DNA of 6,607 bases. It comes from Candidatus Cloacimonadota bacterium. Lineage in GTDB: Bacteria > Cloacimonadota > Cloacimonadia > Cloacimonadales > Cloacimonadaceae. A program made the position numbers and the translations under genes. Under the pieces are notes generated by a model, which ran no database searches, was not told the DNA's origin, and saw only the letters and a list, made by a program, of their open reading frames with translations. Shown piece by piece: positions 1 to 4,720 of this stretch; positions within the stretch are counted from its first letter, which is position 1, and every line of letters starts with the position of its first letter. The stretch covers positions 1-6,607 of the forward strand of contig JALOBM010000060.1 in the NCBI GenBank assembly GCA_023228285.1. Reading direction: 5' to 3'.

Positions 1-226
1 CTATGATTCTGCTTGGCTTATAACATTTTATCACTGTTGCTTTAATATCTTCCATACAACGCTGGCAAATATCGAACGAATAAGTTAAAGCCCCAGGACG
101 TGAAAAAGCCATTGAATTGTTCGTCACAATAACTTCTTTTGCGTCGAATGAGAAATATGTGAATTTCTCTGTAATATTCATATTACATTTATCGCAAATG
201 ATTCCGCGTTTATTTGGGGCTAACAT
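1..226 (-). CDS. Small cysteine-pair (zinc-ribbon-like) protein, partial at left edge
   Basis: An open frame runs from an ATG at 226 leftward off the window edge, giving 75 codons with no stop. The visible protein has two CxxC pairs, C11/C14 (CDKC) and C54/C57 (CQRC), about 40 residues apart, the spacing of a four-cysteine zinc ribbon or treble-clef fold. No membrane segment or signal peptide is seen. The start is supported by an AGGA-containing Shine-Dalgarno site about 10 bases upstream on the minus strand (revcomp of 231-240 holds TAGGACA). It is transcribed divergently from the glycosylase gene that begins at 263, leaving 36 bases between them. I do not recognise the family. Zinc binding is inferred from the cysteine pairs only, and the C-terminus is missing from this window. 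Confidence 0.7.
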   Translation of the reverse strand, partial: MLAPNKRGIICDKCNMNITEKFTYFSFDAKEVIVTNNSMAFSRPGALTYSFDICQRCMEDIKATVIKCYKPSRII

Positions 227-235
227 GATGTGTCC

Positions 236-241
236 TATAAT
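236..241 (+). promoter_or_regulatory. Possible -10 box upstream of the glycosylase gene
   Basis: TATAAT at 236-241 is a perfect match to the sigma-70 -10 consensus in the short divergent gap. The best -35 partner is poor: TTGGGG at 214-219 with a 16-base spacer. A transcript would start near 248, about 15 bases before the ATG at 263. A perfect hexamer is not rare in AT-rich DNA, so this is only a candidate. Confidence 0.3.
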
Positions 242-262
242 TGATTTTAGTATTATTTACAT

Positions 263-976
263 ATGGATTTAGAAGATTTTGATTGGGAAGCTGGTCCGGA
301 CTATCCTTATAGAGAACGAGAAATTATTTATAATTGGGATATAGGAATTATGGGTAAGACAGAAAGTTCATATGAGCGTAAGTTGAGAATGCTTAAACAA
401 TTAAGCTTATGCTGCAGTACTTGTACATGTTGCGAACTTGGCAGGAAAGATGCAGAGAGAAATGGTACTTGCCGCGACCCGCACGTGCTATCTAACATGA
501 ACCCAACAAGGCTCATGATTGTCGGGCAAGGTCCAGGATGGGATGAAATAACCAAAGGAACACCATTTATAGGTGCATCTGGCAAGAATTTCGATGACGA
601 ACTAAAAAAGAATGGTATCGATCGATCTCTATTTTATATTACAAATACCATTAAATGTTTTGTGGAAGGTAATGCCAAACCAAACTACCGCCAGGTTCAA
701 AAATGTAAGCCTTTTCTAATGATGGAAATTGGTCTAATCAATCCATTACTAGTGATAACTCTTGGTGCATCTGCATTTGAAATATTGTGTCCAAACGCTG
801 GATACTCACAATCTCTCGGAACAATAACGAAAAGCGAAGAGTTTGGAGTTAAAGTGTTTGCGGCATATCATCCATCTCCACTAAATTTAGCAGATAGAGG
901 CAGGCGTTTAGATTTTGAGCATCATATTGCAATTTTAGCGAAGCTAATAAAACGCATCTCGACTACTGATGAGTAG
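263..976 (+). CDS. Family-4-like uracil-DNA glycosylase with iron-sulfur cysteines
   Basis: Likely removes uracil from DNA to start base-excision repair. The protein has 237 residues. Visible family-4 marks are: a CxxCxL element at C54/C57; KC at 132 and KCKPFL at 148, 16 residues apart, which with C54/C57 would ligate a [4Fe-4S] cluster; motif 1 GQGPG at 88-92 followed by GTPFIG at 99-104; TNTIKC at 127-132; and the second motif HPSP at 203-206. Canonical family-4 enzymes read GEAPG in motif 1, so the glutamate is replaced by glutamine here, while E95 keeps the later acidic position. The first 30 or so residues are an acidic extension not typical of the family. ATG 263 is the first start after an in-frame stop at 248 but lacks a Shine-Dalgarno site. 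ATG 350 (residue 30), preceded by AGGA only 3 bases away, would give 208 residues, close to usual family length. The 3' end overlaps the convergent next gene by 14 bases. The fold assignment is firm; activity is less sure. Confidence 0.85.
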   Translation: MDLEDFDWEAGPDYPYREREIIYNWDIGIMGKTESSYERKLRMLKQLSLCCSTCTCCELGRKDAERNGTCRDPHVLSNMNPTRLMIVGQGPGWDEITKGTPFIGASGKNFDDELKKNGIDRSLFYITNTIKCFVEGNAKPNYRQVQKCKPFLMMEIGLINPLLVITLGASAFEILCPNAGYSQSLGTITKSEEFGVKVFAAYHPSPLNLADRGRRLDFEHHIAILAKLIKRISTTDE

Positions 977-1364
977 CGTCTTCTATCTCTAGATTATATG
1001 GCACTAAACGATATACTGGCTTTCCACCGCGAGTACTTCTTTTCAAGAAATATTCATTGCCTTTTTGACGTAATAAGCCTTTCATACGCATCATTAGTGA
1101 CGATGGGTTTGTTACTGCTGGTGACGACACCTCAAGAAGCCTACTAATTTCTACAGGATCTTTTGATATTTCAGACAACAATAATTCATATGCCGCTTCA
1201 GTAGCCAGCGATTCTGGATCGGTTCTTCTAGGACCCTTGGCTTTTTCATTGGCGGCAGTCCTTATATTTTCGATAGTCTCTTCACTTAATTGACGAACAT
1301 CTTCTGAAATAATTTTTTCAATCGGATCGCCAAGATCGACTGATATGACATTTATTATCGACAT
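963..1364 (-). CDS. Hypothetical protein, possible winged-helix DNA-binding domain
   Basis: This 133-residue protein belongs to no family I recognise. The N-terminal half (about 1-50) is charged and mostly helical in character. Residues 55-121 read as three helices (about 56-67, 71-78, 86-101) followed by a two-strand hairpin, YFLKR at 105-109 and PVYRLV at 116-121, joined by a basic glycine turn. That order resembles a winged helix-turn-helix, so a DNA-binding regulator is possible, but this is judged from pattern only. The start is supported by AGGTG at 1369-1373, 4 bases upstream on the minus strand. Its stop codon lies inside the 3' end of the convergent glycosylase gene (14-base overlap), and its start is divergent from the zinc-finger gene at 1435 across a 70-base gap that contains an imperfect dyad. 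Confidence 0.75.
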   Translation of the reverse strand: MSIINVISVDLGDPIEKIISEDVRQLSEETIENIRTAANEKAKGPRRTDPESLATEAAYELLLSEISKDPVEISRLLEVSSPAVTNPSSLMMRMKGLLRQKGNEYFLKRSTRGGKPVYRLVPYNLEIEDATHQ

Positions 1365-1398
1365 TTTTCACCTGTGGTACGTAATTAAAAATTTTCTG

Positions 1399-1422
1399 TA
1401 TTTGAATGTTGACACTTAAATA
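1399..1422. promoter_or_regulatory. Imperfect dyad in divergent intergenic gap, candidate operator
   Basis: The arms TATTTGAATG (1399-1408) and CACTTAAATA (1413-1422) are inverted copies matching at 8 of 10 positions around a 4-base centre. They lie in the 70-base gap between the divergent genes starting at 1364 and 1435. A regulator-binding site is one reading, favoured by the winged-helix-like gene next door. AT-rich DNA also makes such dyads by chance. Confidence 0.3.
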
Positions 1423-1434
1423 CGAGAGCTATAG

Positions 1435-2190
1435 ATGCAAAACAACAACTGTATAATATGTGGGACTGACAAAGATATCACCACAGAACTTGTAGTAACC
1501 ATAGACGATAAAAAAGTCACTGTAAAAGTGTGTGCAGAACACGCAGATGACATAACACCCAAGGTTGCTAAAGCGGCATACTTAAAATGGAAATCTGAGC
1601 ATCATGCTCAGATGGAGGCATTTCTAGCACAGGCTGCTGCACTTGGGATGGTCGTGGCACCGCAGAGTAGTGGGTTGGTAATTGCGACATCCCAAACTAC
1701 AGAAAAAGCAAAACCACCGGCTACGCAAATTGTGAGTGAACTGCACGGAAGCAGAGAAGATGGAATATTACCATCTTCAGAAGTCGACAATATTATGCAA
1801 AGACGTGTATCTGGCATGTCGGGATCTATTGATGGTACAGGTGTCGAGAGACATAATGCATATAACCCTGAAGAATTTGCCAGCCAGCTTCCAGAAGGTG
1901 CCAGAGATGGACTAGTTAAAATGGAACTTGCTGAGGGCAGACATGGGACGCCATTAGCAATACCAGCAATTAGGCAAGATGGCCTTGGTACCACTAGAGT
2001 CAGAATATCTAAGGCTATGACAGATGCTGATTTGCAACGCAGATTCAAACAGCAAGCTGCAACAGATCATTTCTTTGTGGATGGATATGATCTACACCAA
2101 TGCTCAATGTGCAGGGGCGATGGGCAAATAAAAAAGAGTCAAACAGAAACTATTGCTTGTCCTAAATGCGGTGGGTCTGGTTTATCATAA
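1435..2190 (+). CDS. Zinc-finger protein: N-terminal CxxC/CxxH knuckle, C-terminal DnaJ-type cysteine-rich motif
   Basis: The 251-residue protein has metal-binding motifs at both ends. The N-terminus has C6/C9 (CIIC) and C33/H36 (CAEH), a likely zinc knuckle. The C-terminus has two CxxCxGxG motifs, at 223-230 and 242-249, 11 residues apart: half of the four-repeat zinc-finger region of DnaJ. There is no J-domain and no HPD motif. Residues 40-70 look helical; 70-220 is a polar linker with little obvious fold apart from a region near 150-205. In DnaJ the repeats bind zinc and help hold unfolded protein, and similar two-repeat fingers occur in other proteins that bind protein or nucleic acid, so the role here is open. 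Start ATG 1435 follows GAGAG (1424-1428), a weak ribosome site, and keeps the first knuckle intact. The 3' end overlaps the convergent gene at 2185 by 6 bases. Confidence 0.8.
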   Translation: MQNNNCIICGTDKDITTELVVTIDDKKVTVKVCAEHADDITPKVAKAAYLKWKSEHHAQMEAFLAQAAALGMVVAPQSSGLVIATSQTTEKAKPPATQIVSELHGSREDGILPSSEVDNIMQRRVSGMSGSIDGTGVERHNAYNPEEFASQLPEGARDGLVKMELAEGRHGTPLAIPAIRQDGLGTTRVRISKAMTDADLQRRFKQQAATDHFFVDGYDLHQCSMCRGDGQIKKSQTETIACPKCGGSGLS

Positions 2191-2433
2191 CCCAGGCGGC
2201 GATAGACTAAATTGTCTTGTCGATACACCAAGAAACTTGCGATGTCTTGGTTTCGCAGGTATGCCAGTGGCTTGCGATGTGAACCCAGATACTCTAGAGC
2301 CAAGATCACCACCATTATCTGGCTTCGTATCGATAGTACTCATTTGTAGTAATGGTTTACGACCATATTGAGCACCAGAAGCACGTGCGAGGGCTTTTAT
2401 TAGATCGCCTTCACTTAGCATTACAAGCTTCAT
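2185..2433 (-). CDS. Small hypothetical protein, coupled to upstream gene
   Basis: An 82-residue protein of unknown family. It opens with a short helix-like stretch (about residues 6-18) and then becomes rich in glycine, proline, serine and basic residues, so much of it may be disordered or depend on a partner. Evidence that it is a real gene is positional: its ATG overlaps the stop of the upstream minus-strand gene as ATGA (2430-2433), and a strong Shine-Dalgarno site AGGAAG (minus strand, 2440-2445) sits 6 bases before it. Its 3' end overlaps the end of the convergent zinc-finger gene by 6 bases. It probably shares a transcript and perhaps a function with the gene at 2430-2873. Confidence 0.65.
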   Translation of the reverse strand: MKLVMLSEGDLIKALARASGAQYGRKPLLQMSTIDTKPDNGGDLGSRVSGFTSQATGIPAKPRHRKFLGVSTRQFSLSPPGL

Positions 2434-2873
2434 TCTACGCTTCCTGGAAACTGCCCTGGCTTGCTAACAGCAATTATTTCCTCAAGATCTGGGTGATAGC
2501 CAGCATCTTGTTCGCACCATCCATCACCAGTACTCACTTCCTTTCTCACACCTTCTAATATACCAACAGCTTTCTCCTGTTCGGTACCTAAGACCCCCTG
2601 GCTTCGCATTTCTTGCACCAGGGCTTTCTCGAACAATGGATCTGTGATATACTTATAATTATGAACTTTGCGAAAAGCTCTACATACCCCTTCGTGGCAC
2701 ACAAGATCAATCGCCTTCAATTCGAACAAATCATTAATTTGTTCTTGTAAATATTGCAGAGATTTCGAATCGGCATCAGCCAAATCTTTTGGCGGATCTT
2801 GTAGTCCTAGTTCTACTTTGTGTTGTAGATATGTTTGGATAGCTTCAGTCAGAAGTTTTTCATTACTGTTCAT
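2430..2873 (-). CDS. Hypothetical mostly helical protein
   Basis: A 147-residue protein of no family I recognise. The first 55 residues look alpha-helical, with an aspartate/lysine-rich loop near 25-35; there is a CHEGVC pair near residues 59-64, a further helical segment around 80-110, and an acidic C-terminus. No signal peptide or membrane segment is seen. The frame stays open up to an ATG at 2924, but I chose ATG 2873 because AGGAGA at 2881-2886 lies 7 bases upstream, an excellent ribosome site, and because the 2924 start would run into the divergent gene that begins at 2911. Its stop overlaps the start of the downstream gene as ATGA, so the two are translationally coupled. Confidence 0.75.
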   Translation of the reverse strand: MNSNEKLLTEAIQTYLQHKVELGLQDPPKDLADADSKSLQYLQEQINDLFELKAIDLVCHEGVCRAFRKVHNYKYITDPLFEKALVQEMRSQGVLGTEQEKAVGILEGVRKEVSTGDGWCEQDAGYHPDLEEIIAVSKPGQFPGSVE

Positions 2874-2880
2874 AACATTC

Positions 2881-2886
2881 TCTCCT
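2881..2886 (-). promoter_or_regulatory. Strong ribosome binding site that fixes the 2873 start
   Basis: AGGAGA on the minus strand with a 7-base spacer to the ATG at 2873. It decides against the longer 2924 start, which would add 17 residues. Confidence 0.75.
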
Positions 2887-2910
2887 GTAAAATCTTTGCT
2901 TGGATAGTAA

Positions 2911-3225
2911 ATGAATAATTCCAATTACTTACTAGAAGAAAAACCGAATCCAATAGTTCGACAACTCGATCAAGTTGAATTATTGACAGTCAAAAGGGTT
3001 AAATGGTTATCTACTAAACCTGGTTATTCGCCTAGCCCGCATGGAATATGGAGTGTGGTCGGCATCATTGATGGCGAGGCTTTGGTTGCAAAGGATGATA
3101 CATTAATACGTATTCCATTAAGTGATATTAGGAAGGCACATGCTTACGATCGTCAACAAGTCATAGACCGTTTAACGGAAATTTGTAAAGGTAGGAATAA
3201 TGGCAAAAAAGAAACCATCAAATAA
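2911..3225 (+). CDS. Small beta-rich protein upstream of and overlapping recA
   Basis: A 104-residue protein of unknown function. Residues 20-75 alternate hydrophobic and polar positions in several short strands (VELLTVKRVKWL at 22-33, GIWSVVGII at 45-53, ALVA at 57-60, LIRIPL at 65-70), which suggests a small SH3-like barrel. A charged helix follows (about 80-94), and the tail is basic. ATG 2911 has only GGAT (2902-2905) as a ribosome site. The last 26 bases overlap the start of recA in another frame, so translation of the two is probably linked. It opens the plus-strand block of replication and recombination genes and is divergent from the minus-strand gene starting at 2873, leaving 37 bases for promoters on both strands. 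A RecA or DNA-binding accessory role is possible from position alone. Confidence 0.75.
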   Translation: MNNSNYLLEEKPNPIVRQLDQVELLTVKRVKWLSTKPGYSPSPHGIWSVVGIIDGEALVAKDDTLIRIPLSDIRKAHAYDRQQVIDRLTEICKGRNNGKKETIK

Positions 3226-4339
3226 ATCAGTAGCACAAACAGAGGCAGACGCAACCGGCAAAAAGATCAGTTTCGATGATATGATAGCCGATCTAGAAAA
3301 GAAATTCGGCGACTCAATTCATTGGGGTGGTGAGATAGCAATTAAGCCTACCAAATCAACTTCAACTGGTTTGCCAAGCCTAGACATTGCTCTTGGATGC
3401 CGTGGTCTTCCAGAGGGAAGAATTATAGAGGCATATGGTACAGAATCTAGTGGTAAAACAACTCTTGCATTGCAGATCGTAGCAAGTTATCAGCAGCAAG
3501 GTATGGTCGTTGCATATGTCGATGCTGAGCATGCTCTTGATTATGATTGGGCTACTAATATTGGTGTAGATGTTAAGAAATGGTTGCTGTCGCAACCAGA
3601 TAGTGGCGAACAAGCTCTTGATATAGTCCAAGCATTAGCAGATTCTGGTATAGTAGGACTTGTTGTTGTTGACTCTGTTGCCGCATTAGTTCCACAAGAG
3701 GAATTGGATGGCGATATAGGCGATAAGCAGATCGGTGCACAAGCTAGAATGATGTCAAAGAGTATGCGTAAACTTGCTGGTAAATGTCTTAAAACCGGCA
3801 CCACAGTTCTATTCATAAATCAGCTTCGAGACAAGATTGGTCAGGGTGGTCCAAGCTATATTCATCCTGAGACAACCCCTGGTGGAAGGGCATTAAAATT
3901 TTATTCTTCTGTTAGAATGGAAGTTCGTAGAGCCGAAACGCTTCGCAAGGGTGATCGTCCATATGGTATGGTAACAAAAATCAAGATTGCTAAAAACAAA
4001 GTAGCACCACCATTCCGTTCAGCCGCTCTCGAAATTCATTTTGGTGCTGATGGAATATATGGATTCAACAAAACACAATCTTTAATTGATGCAGCACTAG
4101 CATTATCAGTAGTAACGCTCAAAGGATCTAATTATTACTTTGCAGATCGTAAAGTCGCCATTGGAAAGCAGAAATTGGTCGAAACATTAATAGCTGATGC
4201 TGAATTATTTAAGCTTGTCTCTGATGAGACATACCAGATGATGATATCAGACCAAGAAGTTTGTTCGTCTACAGATGACTCTACCAAAGATATGGAAGAG
4301 CAAGACACAGATGAACAAGGGTTTGATGAGGCTGAATGA
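3200..4339 (+). CDS. recA: RecA-type recombinase
   Basis: ATP-dependent strand-exchange protein that forms filaments on single-stranded DNA. The 379 residues align along the length of bacterial RecA. Visible landmarks: Walker A GTESSGKT (80-87), the DAEHAL element with the catalytic glutamate at 110, Walker B VVVDS (155-159), the L1 region DGDIGDKQIG (170-179), INQLR (206-210), the L2 region with PETTPGG (223-229), and KNK (265-267), the paired lysines seen at subunit interfaces. Oddities: Walker A has Thr81 where bacterial RecA normally has Pro; L2 has Tyr220 where the E. coli protein has a Phe; and the C-terminus ends in a long acidic stretch (about 358-379). An N-terminal extension of roughly 20 residues precedes the first conserved helix. 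ATG 3200 follows AAAGG (3187-3191) and AGGA (3193-3196). The start lies within the preceding gene and the stop overlaps the next start as ATGA. It is the bacterial RecA type rather than the T4 UvsX type. Confidence 0.97.
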   Translation: MAKKKPSNKSVAQTEADATGKKISFDDMIADLEKKFGDSIHWGGEIAIKPTKSTSTGLPSLDIALGCRGLPEGRIIEAYGTESSGKTTLALQIVASYQQQGMVVAYVDAEHALDYDWATNIGVDVKKWLLSQPDSGEQALDIVQALADSGIVGLVVVDSVAALVPQEELDGDIGDKQIGAQARMMSKSMRKLAGKCLKTGTTVLFINQLRDKIGQGGPSYIHPETTPGGRALKFYSSVRMEVRRAETLRKGDRPYGMVTKIKIAKNKVAPPFRSAALEIHFGADGIYGFNKTQSLIDAALALSVVTLKGSNYYFADRKVAIGKQKLVETLIADAELFKLVSDETYQMMISDQEVCSSTDDSTKDMEEQDTDEQGFDEAE

Positions 4340-4656
4340 TGGCTAAAGCACCAATTTACGACATAGGCCAAGTAGTATATCTTAAGGAATCTGCTGCGTT
4401 AGGCTTTCTCGAAGCATATATTATTAAAGATATGGCATATCAGCCAACTGGTAAATTGGTTTACACTTTAATAACATCATTAAAGCAGCCAGATGCTGTA
4501 ATGACTATAGGCGACAGAGTAACTGGTCGTCTGGTGCTGCCTATTAAGTTTTTTGAAGAAGATTTAATAGACTATAAGGACGCGCTAGAGATATGTATTA
4601 CTAGCTTGACGACGCAGTTAGCAAACCTAACAAGATCATATAACGCACTAGCATAA
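4336..4656 (+). CDS. Small beta-rich protein coupled to recA
   Basis: A 106-residue protein of unknown function. The N-terminal 70 residues look like a small beta barrel (IGQVVYL at 10-16, GFLEAYII at 23-30, LVYTLI at 41-46, IGDRVTGRLV at 58-67), resembling KOW/SH3-like domains. A C-terminal helix follows from about residue 74. The ATG at 4336 overlaps the recA stop as ATGA; a second ATG at 4339 is 7 bases from GAGG (4328-4331) and may be the true start, shortening the protein by one residue. Either way its translation is coupled to recA. The stop codon lies between the two left-hand segments of an inverted repeat (4647-4689). General shape and size resemble the protein upstream of recA, but I see no clear sequence identity. 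Confidence 0.75.
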   Translation: MMAKAPIYDIGQVVYLKESAALGFLEAYIIKDMAYQPTGKLVYTLITSLKQPDAVMTIGDRVTGRLVLPIKFFEEDLIDYKDALEICITSLTTQLANLTRSYNALA

Positions 4657-4689
4657 GCTGTCGATGTATTGAAGGACAGTCGTGCTAGT
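4647..4689 (+). promoter_or_regulatory. Two-part inverted repeat over a stop codon, possible RNA hairpin
   Basis: The outer arms ACTAGCA (4647-4653) and TGCTAGT (4683-4689) are perfectly complementary over 7 bp. The inner arms CTGTC (4658-4662) and GACAG (4675-4679) add 5 bp, plus a G-U pair at 4657/4680. The internal loop is TAA (the stop codon of the upstream gene) against CG, and the apical loop is 12 bases (4663-4674). No T-run follows on either strand, so it is not a standard intrinsic terminator. It sits 31 bases before the helicase start and could affect transcript stability, processing or translation between the recA group and the helicase. Confidence 0.5.
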
Positions 4690-4720
4690 CAACCACACTG
4701 CCTTTAATCATTAGACAATT

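Noticed and set aside
328..585. Minus-strand open frame inside the glycosylase gene
   Set aside because: It lies wholly within a well-supported plus-strand gene, has no ribosome site that I could see, and its translation resembles no domain.
1409..1436. TTGACA at 1409-1414 as a -35 box for the zinc-finger gene
   Set aside because: A -10 box at usual spacing would fall on or after the start codon; the closest match, TATAGA at 1430-1435, has a 15-base spacer and would leave no leader.
1608..2048. Minus-strand open frame of 146 codons inside the zinc-finger gene
   Set aside because: The opposite strand carries the conserved cysteine motifs; this frame has no recognisable domain and is best read as a shadow.
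2596..2623. CCCTGG / CCAGGG inverted repeat
   Set aside because: Only 6 bp with a 16-base loop inside coding sequence; expected by chance.
2352..2907. Two plus-strand open frames opposite the minus-strand gene pair
   Set aside because: The minus-strand genes have strong ribosome sites and an ATGA overlap, while these plus frames have neither.
2874..2924. Longer start (ATG 2924) for the minus-strand helical protein
   Set aside because: It would overlap the divergent gene starting at 2911 and ignore the excellent AGGAGA site that serves ATG 2873.
3200..4339. Reading the window as a bacterial chromosomal recA locus
   Set aside because: None of the usual chromosomal neighbours (recX, cinA, alaS) is present, and the dense small overlapping genes and adjacent phage-style helicase fit a phage better.
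4647..4700. Inverted repeat as an intrinsic terminator
   Set aside because: No run of T follows the stem on the plus strand or on the minus strand.
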